From NCBI RefSeq assembly GCF_036786105.1, contig NZ_DAIQRQ010000018.1, forward strand, positions 18,756-82,755: a stretch of DNA of 64,000 bases. Direction: 5' to 3'. Source of the stretch: Ohtaekwangia sp036786105 (GTDB lineage: Bacteria > Bacteroidota > Bacteroidia > Cytophagales > Cyclobacteriaceae). Shown in pieces: positions 9,870 through 19,020 of the stretch (position 1 is the stretch's first letter; every line of letters starts with the position of its first letter). The notes under the pieces are model-generated. The model was not told the DNA's origin and did not search any database. It saw nothing but the letters and a program-made list of their open reading frames with translations. The position numbers and the translations under genes were made by a program.

Positions 9870-12296
9870 TCACCGTTGTTCCGTTGCATTTAACTCCAGT
9901 GTAGAAGATTTTAAACCTACCGCGTTTACAGTGACCTTAATACGTCCTGGTTTTACAGCTTGTATATATGCCAGTAATTTTCCCTGGTATAATTTCCGCT
10001 TTGAAGCTTTGTAATCTTCATGACTCGCAAGATCACCGCTTTCCAGGCCTATCAATTTACCAGGACCTTCTATACTAATTTCTACTTCCTGTGCTGCCTG
10101 ATAATTAATGTTGCCACGCATATCTATAGCGGAGATGGAAACGTGCGCAACGTTGTCCCTATTGGCCGGAAGGTCTTTGCGGTCAGTATTCACCGCCAGC
10201 GAAGTGGCTTCGCCGCTGGTCACTAATGTATACTTACCTCCTGCTACACCATTGTTATAGGCTTGCACGGTTACCTCACCAGGTTCGTAGCGTACGCTCC
10301 AATGAATGATTTGCTGATCTTGCTGCGTACGTTTTCTTTTACCGAGCGACTTTCCATTCACAAACAATTCGGCTTCACCGGCATTGGTGAAGCAAAGCAC
10401 TTGAAGGGAATCGGTGCCATTCCAATTCCAGTGTGATTGTATATCGCCGCCAACCATAGCACGCCTGCGCTCAGCCGGTAATTTTCGTGCTGCGAGGTAT
10501 ACCACAGGATCATTCGACCAAAGGCTTTTGCGATAATAATACTCGGGCTTTTCAAAACCCGCAAGATCCAGAAGGCCAACACCGCTGCTGCGCAACGGCC
10601 ATACGTGTGCTTCGCCCATAAAATCTATACCCGTCCACAAGTACTGCGCGGAAATATACTCTGTACTATCAACAACAGCCCAGGCGTTGTATGAACGACT
10701 ATTCTCGCTGCCGTAGATTATGCGATTGGGATATTGACGATGATCTTCGGCATAGCGATACTCCTGGTAATTATAGCCTACAATATCGAGTGCATCCGGA
10801 AACGATGTATAGTTGGACATCACCACACCGGCAAGCGCCGCTGTAACCGGTCGTGTAGTGTCCGTTTGTTTTACTACCTGCACAAGATGCCGGGCTATTT
10901 CGCCCAACCTGCTGGCCGGAGGATTACCCGCCTCGTAGCCTCTGCCATATATCTGTGGGTTTCTGCCTGTGTTCAACACTTCGTGTGAATAGGGATCGTT
11001 CGGGTAGTCGATCTCATTACCAATGCTCCACATCAGGACGCAGGCATGATTACGATCGCGCAAAATCATATCGCGCAGATCGCGGTCAGCCCATTCGGCA
11101 AAGTAAGTATGATAGCCATCTTTACCAGGTGTGCCTATATTCCATCCCTTGATCCATTTGTTTTTACCTATCTCCCACTCATCGAACGCTTCATCCTGAA
11201 CAATGAATCCCAATTCATCGCACAGATCATATAGATAATCCTGGTGCGGGTTATGGCTCATGCGAATGGAATTGCAGCCTCCGGCCTTGAGCGCTCTCAG
11301 CCTGCGTGCCCATACATCTTTCGGCACCGCCGAACCAAGTGCTCCGGCATCATCGTGTATACATACTCCTTTCAGTTTGAGGTTAACATCATTCAGGAAG
11401 AAACCTTTGTTGGCATCAAAACGAAACGTGCGGAAGCCTACGCGTTCTGTCACATCATCTACCGCTTTACTTCCTGCATAGAGTGTTGTATGCAATGTAT
11501 AAAGCGCAGGCTTTTCGGCAGACCACAGAGAAGGTTTATTTATCGCCATCGATACATGGAGGTCTGTTGTTTTTCCATGGGCCGCCGTTGCTTTGGCTTC
11601 GCTTGTGGCTACTATTTTACCGTTTCCATCCTGAAGCGTTACTACGATACGGGTATCTGATGATTGGAGTGTATTGTTCTTTACAGTTACCTGCACATCG
11701 GCTACAGCTTTCTCTGCAGAAACAGATGGCGTTGTAAACACCGTTCCCCACACTGCTATGTGTACCGGATCGGTCGCAATTAAATATACATTTCGATTTA
11801 TACCGGAGCCGGTATACCAGCGTGAGTCAGCAAAATCGGTGTGATCTACTTTTACCGCTACCAGATTTTTACCTTTGGCTTTCAGGTAAGGAGTAACATC
11901 GTAATAGAAAGAAGCATAACCATTGGGTCGTTTGCCCAGGTAATGTTCATTGATCCATACTTCGCTGTTTTTATATACACCATCAAAATACAGATAAATG
12001 TTTTTGTTCTGTTGGCCAGGCAAAAGCCCGAACGATTTTCTATACCAGCCGATGCCGGCAGGAAGATAACCGGTGCCACTGGCCCAGGCATCGCTGAAAG
12101 GTCCTTCAATGCTCCAATCGTGCGGCAGGTCTACCGTGCGCCATGCCTGATCGGATGTTGCCAATTTCTCTCCGGATGTTACATCACCTTTGTAAAACTT
12201 CCAGTCGTCATTAAAAAGAGTAGTCTGCCGCTGCGCCAGCACATCGGCACCGGGCAACAGCATATATAGCAGCAGGATGTAAACTATATTTTTCAC
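9870..12296 (-). CDS. Glycoside hydrolase family 2 protein (beta-galactosidase type)
   Basis: Retaining exo-glycosidase, secreted (signal peptide MKNIVYILLLYMLLPGADVLAQ). The order is a GH2 jelly-roll sugar-binding domain (about 25-185), an Ig-like domain (about 190-295), a TIM barrel (about 296-600), then C-terminal Ig-like/DUF4982-type domains. The catalytic acid/base is Glu428 in WSIGNEID and the nucleophile is Glu531 in IYGSENS. It starts with GTG at 12296, as no in-frame ATG gives a signal peptide. It lies 26 bp downstream of the GH30 gene in an apparent operon. Beta-galactosidase is the default family assignment, but beta-glucuronidase or another GH2 activity is possible. Confidence 0.9.
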   Translation of the reverse strand: MKNIVYILLLYMLLPGADVLAQRQTTLFNDDWKFYKGDVTSGEKLATSDQAWRTVDLPHDWSIEGPFSDAWASGTGYLPAGIGWYRKSFGLLPGQQNKNIYLYFDGVYKNSEVWINEHYLGKRPNGYASFYYDVTPYLKAKGKNLVAVKVDHTDFADSRWYTGSGINRNVYLIATDPVHIAVWGTVFTTPSVSAEKAVADVQVTVKNNTLQSSDTRIVVTLQDGNGKIVATSEAKATAAHGKTTDLHVSMAINKPSLWSAEKPALYTLHTTLYAGSKAVDDVTERVGFRTFRFDANKGFFLNDVNLKLKGVCIHDDAGALGSAVPKDVWARRLRALKAGGCNSIRMSHNPHQDYLYDLCDELGFIVQDEAFDEWEIGKNKWIKGWNIGTPGKDGYHTYFAEWADRDLRDMILRDRNHACVLMWSIGNEIDYPNDPYSHEVLNTGRNPQIYGRGYEAGNPPASRLGEIARHLVQVVKQTDTTRPVTAALAGVVMSNYTSFPDALDIVGYNYQEYRYAEDHRQYPNRIIYGSENSRSYNAWAVVDSTEYISAQYLWTGIDFMGEAHVWPLRSSGVGLLDLAGFEKPEYYYRKSLWSNDPVVYLAARKLPAERRRAMVGGDIQSHWNWNGTDSLQVLCFTNAGEAELFVNGKSLGKRKRTQQDQQIIHWSVRYEPGEVTVQAYNNGVAGGKYTLVTSGEATSLAVNTDRKDLPANRDNVAHVSISAIDMRGNINYQAAQEVEISIEGPGKLIGLESGDLASHEDYKASKRKLYQGKLLAYIQAVKPGRIKVTVNAVGLKSSTLELNATEQR

Positions 12297-12322
12297 AGAA
12301 TATCTGGGTTTGGGTATTCATA

Positions 12323-13876
12323 TTATTCAACCATATCACTCACCAGCGTCACGACTGCGTTCCTGGGGATGGTTATTGATTGATCGGCCGCTACATCGGC
12401 AAGAGGCTTCAGGTCTTCGTCTGCCTGTGCAGAGGTGATGTAGGGTTTTATTGGTCCGGTTTTGGCTCCGTCAACCGCCAGCTGGATCACCGAATCGATG
12501 TTACTGTAGTTAACAATAATCGTAACCAGTTTTTTATCGGTTTCATGTATATAGGATGAAATCATCAAACCCTTGGTGTTGTTTATGTTTTTATCCGATG
12601 TTACACTAACCCGCACTGCGCCCGGGCGAATAAACCGGCTATAGTTACCCAGTGCCCACAGCAATTTGGTATCTTCTATATTTCCATTGGTTTTATTCTT
12701 ATCAGCATAAATAAGTCCGTCTTTATAATCATATACCGATATAGCCGTCCACCACTGCCAGGCAGAAGCATTGGCTACCGTAAGGTCGTGATGAATAAGG
12801 CGTGCTACATAGAGTGCCGTAGTCATGCCTGTATCTTTACCACCGCCGGGAATTTCTTCCTGATCGCCCAGTATACAATATTCACTTTGCCAGAACTCTA
12901 ATGGTATAGAGGCCTGCGATATAGCATTCGCTATATTTTTACGCACCTGGATCATTGTCTCCATGGGTGCTGACGTAAAGTAGCTGTGCGCGGATATCAT
13001 CTTATCTACATGCGACAGATCGCCTATATAATGCGAAGATGTGTTGCCAAAAAAATCCTTGATCTGGTTGCCACGCGTTGGCTTATCGCTTTCTTCGTAG
13101 AGATAGTTCATCTTGGCAGCCTCTCCTATCTGAATGCGTGTAGACAGACTATAGGCCGTGAGCACTGAATCCAGCTTCTTCGTGATATCAACAATCTCCT
13201 GGTTGGTATAGGGAGTTCCTTCCTGTCCATTGCTAGTCCAGTCCCACTGCGGCTCGTTAAAGGGGCTCAGGTAATTGAGCGTAATGCCTTGCGACTGAAA
13301 ATGCTTTACTATATCTGCAAGAAATACAGCAAATGCTTTATAGTTGGTGGCGCTGATATTAGCATGGCCGCCATCACTTGAAAATGCCTTTCCATTCCTT
13401 GTAAGCTGTACGGGAGGGCTATTGGTAAACGCGAGGAACTGCGATACCCCGCGCTGCTGCGCAGCCTGCATGAACCACTGCTGCCCCGCCTGCCTCGACC
13501 AGTCGTAAGTTTTATCATCTTTCATAAAACCTTCTGCTCTGCGCCACTCATCGGAGATATTATCTTGTGCAGCACTACCGGCTCCAATATTAAATCGCCA
13601 GAGCGAGAGCCCTATACCGGCAGGTTTACCGGCTGCATCGGTTTCCGTGCTGAACAACCAGTTGGCCACCTGATTTCGTTTTTCATCGGGCCACAAGCCT
13701 ATATATTGGCAAGCCCACGCATCGGATGCACCGAAGTTGTGAATGGTTTGTTTTTTATCCTGAACGTGAATGGTGACCACCGTCTCATTGGAAGAAGATG
13801 CAGGGCCAGCGGAATCTGACTTCGAACAACCGCCAACTACTATTGCCAGCATCACCAATAAATAATTTCTACACAT
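12323..13876 (-). CDS. Glycoside hydrolase family 30 lipoprotein (endo-beta-1,6-galactanase-like)
   Basis: Lipoprotein with lipobox VGGC (Cys17), so probably anchored in the outer membrane. The mature region opens with the FGASDAWACQYIGLWP segment seen in beta-1,6-galactanase-type GH30 proteins. The acid/base is Glu208 (YLSPFNEPQWDW) and the nucleophile is Glu332 (LEFWQSEYCIL). A C-terminal beta-domain follows (about 410-517). At 517 residues it has normal length. It is 29 bp downstream of the FG-GAP gene and 26 bp upstream of GH2. Endo-beta-1,6-galactanase is the best guess from the N-terminal motif. A beta-glucosylceramidase-like or other GH30 activity is not excluded. Confidence 0.87.
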   Translation of the reverse strand: MCRNYLLVMLAIVVGGCSKSDSAGPASSSNETVVTIHVQDKKQTIHNFGASDAWACQYIGLWPDEKRNQVANWLFSTETDAAGKPAGIGLSLWRFNIGAGSAAQDNISDEWRRAEGFMKDDKTYDWSRQAGQQWFMQAAQQRGVSQFLAFTNSPPVQLTRNGKAFSSDGGHANISATNYKAFAVFLADIVKHFQSQGITLNYLSPFNEPQWDWTSNGQEGTPYTNQEIVDITKKLDSVLTAYSLSTRIQIGEAAKMNYLYEESDKPTRGNQIKDFFGNTSSHYIGDLSHVDKMISAHSYFTSAPMETMIQVRKNIANAISQASIPLEFWQSEYCILGDQEEIPGGGKDTGMTTALYVARLIHHDLTVANASAWQWWTAISVYDYKDGLIYADKNKTNGNIEDTKLLWALGNYSRFIRPGAVRVSVTSDKNINNTKGLMISSYIHETDKKLVTIIVNYSNIDSVIQLAVDGAKTGPIKPYITSAQADEDLKPLADVAADQSITIPRNAVVTLVSDMVE

Positions 13877-13905
13877 GAATAAATAGTCTGTATAAGTTTA
13901 ACAAA

Positions 13906-16900
13906 TTATGGAACGCATTTAAAAAGCAGCGGTGTATCATCGTTGCGGCCCAGGAGTACGAGGCGCTGGTTAGCACTTTTCAACAATGCCATGCTGCGTA
14001 TGTCACCCACTGCATAAAAACCTGTTTGTCGGTATAACTGAGGTATATATTTGCCACTAACAGTGCCCTGCAGCACTAACCCGGAAGACGCATCGTTACG
14101 CCCCCACTGCACACGGTACGGATAAAAATTACCAGCAACCAGTATATCCTTTATACCATCGTGATTAAAATCTTCGAATGCTATAGCCGATATCATGCTA
14201 AACTGTGCTTCTACCGGCAATGCGGTGCAGGTAAATTTTCCGTGACCGTTGTTATTAAGTATGCAACTTGCCGTAGTATATACCGAAAGTACTTTGGCGC
14301 TTGCACGTTGCTCATCTGTGAGAATATCAACAAGCGTAGCCTTTGCGTACGACTCGTACGTTATAAACTTGCGTTTCAACGCGGGCAGTTGTTCCAGCAT
14401 TTCATCGCGTGAGCTATAGGGATATTGTTTGCCCTGTATATAGTACGACATGATGGGATCGATACGGCCATCACCATTGAAATCTCCGGCATGTATGGTG
14501 AGCGGTTCTGTAACCGATGCCTTAAAAGGTAAATTCAATCCGGCATTGCCGGCAATCACATCCGGATCGCCATCGTTATCCATATCCGCTTCGTATAGTT
14601 TGCACCACAGGCCTTCAGTATGTTCAAGACCAGCTTCATGTGTTTTATCAACGAGCTTTCCCTGCTGATTCTCGAAGAGCATTACCGGCATAAACTCACC
14701 GGCAATCATCAGGTCGGGCCAGGTATCATGATTATAGTCTGTCCATAACGCGGATGTTACCATGCCCGGCTTTTGCAATGCTTCGGGTGTAACGCGTGTA
14801 AATTTTACAATACCGTTTTTGGTTTCGTTGCGCAGCAGGTAGCTCAGCGATGGCAGTGGATAATTACCGGGTACTGATCGTCCGCCCACGAACAAATCAA
14901 GGTCGCCATCTTTATCGAAATCACTCGCTGCTGCGCAGCTTCCATTCGCTATATCGGATGGAAGTATATTTTCTGCTTTGGTGAATTTGCCGGTACCATC
15001 ATTCAGATAAAGTCTGTCTTGCAGCAACGGTGCCCAGGCTGGCGGAAATTCAACGCCTCCGCTTACCACATACAAATCAGCATCATTATCGCCATCGGCA
15101 TCAAAGAATAATGACCCGGTGTCTTCCTGCAAGCTATCCGCTGCCCACGGTTGTGTTTTGTGTTCTGTAAAAGTGCCCTGCTTCGCTATATATAGCTTGC
15201 CTGACTGGCCGCTGGCACCACCGATATAAAAATCGTCTTCACCATCCTTATTTACATCCACCGATGCAATGCAGGGTCCATACTTTGAAAGCTGGTAGGG
15301 AACTATATATTGTATCTTGTAATCGATAAAATCATTTTCTTTGTGGCGATAGGCAATGCGCGATCGCGCTGCCACATCTTCAAACCATTTCTTTGCACCG
15401 GATATATAGCTTGTGCCCGTTGAAACATACGGCTTGTAGTGAATCGGCAACACCGTGTCAGATTTCACATCGGTTAGCAAAGTTGTTATACCATCGGGCC
15501 ATGTTACCTGAATTTCGGCTATTGTTGTATCGGAGCCTGTGCCAAAAATTATTTCCGCGGGCACAGCCGACTGGAAGCCCCTTGTCATCACCAACTCCTG
15601 TACTTGTTCATGATCTTTGGTACTGATCTTCACTTTCGCACCGATGGCAAAAGTATTCTGCGCGCTGCCCTGCAATCGTATTTTTATATAATGATCATTT
15701 TTACCAGCTATATCATTGCGATATACAGAAGCCGGTTGGTTAATATTATTAGTCACAATGTCCAGATCACCATCGTTATCGAGGTCGGCATAGATGGCTC
15801 CATTGGCTACGGACTTCTCTGCCAGATTCCACGATTGTGTGGCGTTGGTAAAGGTGAGGTCGTGGTTATTGCGAAATATATAGTGCTGCAGTTTGGTAGA
15901 AGGAAGTTGCTTTACCAGCTCATACGGTTCCTGTGCGCCACCCTGTGCACGGTTCTTCTTTTGATTTGCTTCATAGCTATATTTTACAAAATCGAGATTG
16001 GTGAAGTCGCGCAGAAAGCCATTGGTAATGAGCAAGTCTTTCCAGCCATCATTATCAAAATCAGCAAACAATGGCGACCAGCTCCAATCGGTATTGGATA
16101 CGCCTGCGAGTTGACCAATTTCACTGAAGACGGGTACGCTATCCGGCCCTATACCCAGGTTGAGCTGCAATACATTGCGCATATTCTGGTGATGATAGCC
16201 GCTATCGCGCAGTAAATTATAACGATCGTAATCGTCCGGGCCTTTCAATATTTTTTGACGGTAATTATCTTCCGGCAGCATATCTACTACCATCACATCG
16301 GGTAAACCATCGTTGTTATAGTCGGCTATATCGGTGCCCATGCCGTTGCGGGCTATATGACGGAATGATTTTCGAAGGGTTTCACGAAATGTACCATCGT
16401 GATTGTTGAGGTATAGAAAATCCTGCTCTTCATAGTCGTTGGAAACATAGAGATCGGGCCAGCCATCCAGGTCAATGTCGCTTACCGAAACACCGAGCCC
16501 AAAGTTTACACCACTGCCATGAATGCCGGCTACTACACTCACATCGGTATATTTGCCCTGATCGTTTCGATACAGGCGATTACCGTATTGCGGGTGGCGC
16601 ATGGCACGCAGCTTTCGCGAATTAAAAAAGGGATTATAGGTAAGCCGCGCATGGTTGAGCAGAAACATATCGAGATCACCATCGCGGTCGTAATCAAAGA
16701 AAGAGGCTTGGGTAGAAAATGTACCGCATGCATCCAGGCCATACGCGGCTGCCTGTTCGGTAAATGTAGGCACCGCTTCACCATTGTTAATATATAGTTC
16801 GTTGCAGCGCTCCTGATCTGTGCCGGGGCCGGAATAACACAGGTATATATCCAGTTTGCCGTCTGCATTCACATCGGCCAGCGTTACACCGGTTTTCCAG

Positions 16901-17253
16901 TGCGGCCGTCCGGCAAGACCGGCTTTTTCTGTAATGTCTTCAAATCTCCATTGACCTTTGTTGAGGTATACTTTGTTGGAAACGGTGTTACCTGTAAAGA
17001 TGAGATCGATGAGGCCATCGTTGTTGAGATCACCGGCTGCCACGCCACCGCCGTTGTACATATACTCATACGTCATGATGTTGCGTACTGGCGTTTCTTC
17101 CAGTGTGTTGGCAAAAGATATACCGGTTTCGGAAGGGTCGAGCTGCACAAAGCCGCCCGGAGTAGTAGGTGTGTTGCAGGCTGTGAGCAACCAGGCTATG
17201 CTGCTATAAATAGCTGTGGTTAGAATAAAATAGCGAAGTTGTGACCACTGCAT
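13906..17253 (-). CDS. FG-GAP/VCBS repeat lipoprotein with ASPIC/UnbV domain
   Basis: 1,115 residues, beginning with a lipoprotein-type signal (WLLTACN). Many repeats of the form DxNxDGxxD (for example GDLNNDGLIDLIFTGN, DVNADGKLDIYL, DLDNDGDLDIV) predict beta-propeller blades with calcium-binding loops. Around residues 560-620 there is an ASPIC/UnbV-type segment (IGAKVKI...VTWPDGITT), followed by a second propeller. Such proteins are often found beside SusC/SusD genes in Bacteroidota, but their job is not established. A glycan-binding or scaffold role at the surface is inference. It starts the FG-GAP, GH30, GH2 gene run, 72 bp after susD and beyond a terminator-like hairpin. Confidence 0.85.
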   Translation of the reverse strand: MQWSQLRYFILTTAIYSSIAWLLTACNTPTTPGGFVQLDPSETGISFANTLEETPVRNIMTYEYMYNGGGVAAGDLNNDGLIDLIFTGNTVSNKVYLNKGQWRFEDITEKAGLAGRPHWKTGVTLADVNADGKLDIYLCYSGPGTDQERCNELYINNGEAVPTFTEQAAAYGLDACGTFSTQASFFDYDRDGDLDMFLLNHARLTYNPFFNSRKLRAMRHPQYGNRLYRNDQGKYTDVSVVAGIHGSGVNFGLGVSVSDIDLDGWPDLYVSNDYEEQDFLYLNNHDGTFRETLRKSFRHIARNGMGTDIADYNNDGLPDVMVVDMLPEDNYRQKILKGPDDYDRYNLLRDSGYHHQNMRNVLQLNLGIGPDSVPVFSEIGQLAGVSNTDWSWSPLFADFDNDGWKDLLITNGFLRDFTNLDFVKYSYEANQKKNRAQGGAQEPYELVKQLPSTKLQHYIFRNNHDLTFTNATQSWNLAEKSVANGAIYADLDNDGDLDIVTNNINQPASVYRNDIAGKNDHYIKIRLQGSAQNTFAIGAKVKISTKDHEQVQELVMTRGFQSAVPAEIIFGTGSDTTIAEIQVTWPDGITTLLTDVKSDTVLPIHYKPYVSTGTSYISGAKKWFEDVAARSRIAYRHKENDFIDYKIQYIVPYQLSKYGPCIASVDVNKDGEDDFYIGGASGQSGKLYIAKQGTFTEHKTQPWAADSLQEDTGSLFFDADGDNDADLYVVSGGVEFPPAWAPLLQDRLYLNDGTGKFTKAENILPSDIANGSCAAASDFDKDGDLDLFVGGRSVPGNYPLPSLSYLLRNETKNGIVKFTRVTPEALQKPGMVTSALWTDYNHDTWPDLMIAGEFMPVMLFENQQGKLVDKTHEAGLEHTEGLWCKLYEADMDNDGDPDVIAGNAGLNLPFKASVTEPLTIHAGDFNGDGRIDPIMSYYIQGKQYPYSSRDEMLEQLPALKRKFITYESYAKATLVDILTDEQRASAKVLSVYTTASCILNNNGHGKFTCTALPVEAQFSMISAIAFEDFNHDGIKDILVAGNFYPYRVQWGRNDASSGLVLQGTVSGKYIPQLYRQTGFYAVGDIRSMALLKSANQRLVLLGRNDDTPLLFKCVP

Positions 17254-17261
17254 AATATTTT

Positions 17262-17307
17262 GAAAAAAATGCAGCGGGGCACACGATGTTCTCGTGTGCC
17301 CGTTGCA
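17262..17307 (-). terminator. Strong intrinsic terminator after susD
   Basis: Read on the minus strand, a GC-rich stem (CGGGCACACGA paired with TCGTGTGCCCG, loop GAACA) is followed by TTTTTTT (17262-17268), directly between the susD stop and the FG-GAP start. It could terminate or attenuate transcription from susCD into the hydrolase genes. Confidence 0.8.
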
Positions 17308-17325
17308 TGTTTACCTGTTTACGAA

Positions 17326-19017
17326 TTAATAGTTCGGATTCTGCTCCAGCTTGTTTCCGGAGGCTTGTATCTCTGCGCGCGGAATCGGCAGCCAGTAATG
17401 TTTCTCTTCGAACTTGCGTCCATCGAGTGCAACTTTGCGTGCGTACGTTAATGTACTTCCGTTCTTAGTAATAGTAATACCATAGGCCGGTTCATTCTCG
17501 GTATCCATGGCGATCATCCAGCGGCGCACATCGTAGAAGCGGTGCTCTTCAAAGGCGAGCTCTACCTGCCGTTCCCTGCGAATAGCATCACGCATTTTAT
17601 CCTGCGTAAGACCAGCAGGCAGCGCCGGCATGTTGGCACGTGCACGTATCAGATTGATTGCGTTATATACTGTACCATCCGGACCTACTGCTTCGTTCTG
17701 CGCTTCAGCATAGTTCAACAATACTTCGGCATAACGCATATAAATCCACGGTTGTGTACCGGCCACATCCCACGGGTTGTTGATCGGCAGATTGTCGTCC
17801 AGGAATTTGCGCAGGTAATAGCCGGTCTTGGAAGTGTTCCAGTTGTCTTTACCATCTTTGCTATCCTGGCCACCTGGTGTAAAGGTTTCAATAGCACGAC
17901 CGCGATAGTCAGCACCGTTATACAGTATACTTGCATAAAAACGTGGGTCGCGATTGCTATATGGATCATTTGCATGCGTAGAATTATTCCAGTCGAATGG
18001 CACCGCGGTGTTAGCATCTACTTTTACTTCATAAGCATCCACTAAATTCTGGAGTGGTGTGTTACCGGCCCAGCCACCGTAACCATTCGGGCTGTTGGAG
18101 ATTTCCAAACAAACGTGTCGTGCACCAATTGCATAGAGTCTTTCAAAAATGATCTCGCTGCTCGATGGTGTATGGAACAACTCCTGGTAATCGGAATGCA
18201 GTGAATATGCGCCTAATGAAATTACATCCTGTGCAGCAGCGGCAGCGGCTTGCCATGTGCCTGCGTTGTACAGCGGGCTTGCAGCATACAACAGAACACG
18301 TGCCTTCAATGCCAGGGCTGCACCTTTTGTTGCGCGACCCAGTTTCCATTTCGTATTATCGTTTGCCGCCGGCAAATTAGCAGCAGCAGCATCGAGCTCT
18401 TTTACTATATAATTGACACCGTCTGCAATAGAAGCACGCTGAAAGAGTGCATCATTTGTAAGCTTGTCATCGAGGTTATATACTGAATCGCCCATCAACA
18501 CTACTTTACCATAGTTGCGCAGCAGATCGTGATAACGGTATGCACGAATAAATTTCACTTCAGCTGTTAACTGATCTTTGTGTGCCTGGCTCATCGTAAT
18601 TTTGTTGAGCGTTTTCAAAGCGGTATTGCATTCACGAATGCTGCGATAGCTTCTTGACCAGAATGTTCCGGCTATACCTGTATTTTCAGGCGCCAGCAAT
18701 CCACGTTGCATCAGCCACGTGTTATCATCACTGTTATACATGGCTTCATCGGTTACCGATGCCCACAATGCATATTCGAATCCGCGACCAAAACCGGGGG
18801 CAGTTCCTTCACCTTCTTTATCCTGCAAACGCACCCCCATATAGCGGTTAACGATAAAATCTTCAAGCAATGCCGAGTCTTGTGCAAGAACATCGTCTGT
18901 TACGATACTGGTTGGCTTTATATCAAGAAAATCTTCTTTACAGCCAACCATCGATGCTGCCAGTGCAACGGCACCTATCAGGAGTATATATCTAAATTTC
19001 ATTCTCATAATTTTCAT
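17326..19017 (-). CDS. RagB/SusD family nutrient-uptake lipoprotein
   Basis: Surface glycan-binding partner of the adjacent SusC channel. Lipobox MVGC near residue 26 (start MKIMRMKFRYILLIG; MRMKF is a possible alternative start). Typical SusD features are KEDFLDIKPTS after the lipid Cys, TPR-like helices (AEVKFIRAYRYHDLLRNYG, ALALKARVLLYAASP), a C-terminal RYAEVLLNYAEAQNE helix and IRRERQVELAFEEHRFYDVRRW. At 563 residues it has normal length. Its start is 3 bp from the SusC stop, so the two are co-translated. Confidence 0.95.
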   Translation of the reverse strand: MKIMRMKFRYILLIGAVALAASMVGCKEDFLDIKPTSIVTDDVLAQDSALLEDFIVNRYMGVRLQDKEGEGTAPGFGRGFEYALWASVTDEAMYNSDDNTWLMQRGLLAPENTGIAGTFWSRSYRSIRECNTALKTLNKITMSQAHKDQLTAEVKFIRAYRYHDLLRNYGKVVLMGDSVYNLDDKLTNDALFQRASIADGVNYIVKELDAAAANLPAANDNTKWKLGRATKGAALALKARVLLYAASPLYNAGTWQAAAAAAQDVISLGAYSLHSDYQELFHTPSSSEIIFERLYAIGARHVCLEISNSPNGYGGWAGNTPLQNLVDAYEVKVDANTAVPFDWNNSTHANDPYSNRDPRFYASILYNGADYRGRAIETFTPGGQDSKDGKDNWNTSKTGYYLRKFLDDNLPINNPWDVAGTQPWIYMRYAEVLLNYAEAQNEAVGPDGTVYNAINLIRARANMPALPAGLTQDKMRDAIRRERQVELAFEEHRFYDVRRWMIAMDTENEPAYGITITKNGSTLTYARKVALDGRKFEEKHYWLPIPRAEIQASGNKLEQNPNY

Positions 19018-19020
19018 GTT

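Noticed and set aside
15604..16215. 203-codon plus-strand ORF with hydrophobic stretches
   Set aside because: Antisense to the FG-GAP lipoprotein gene, whose repeats explain the open frame.
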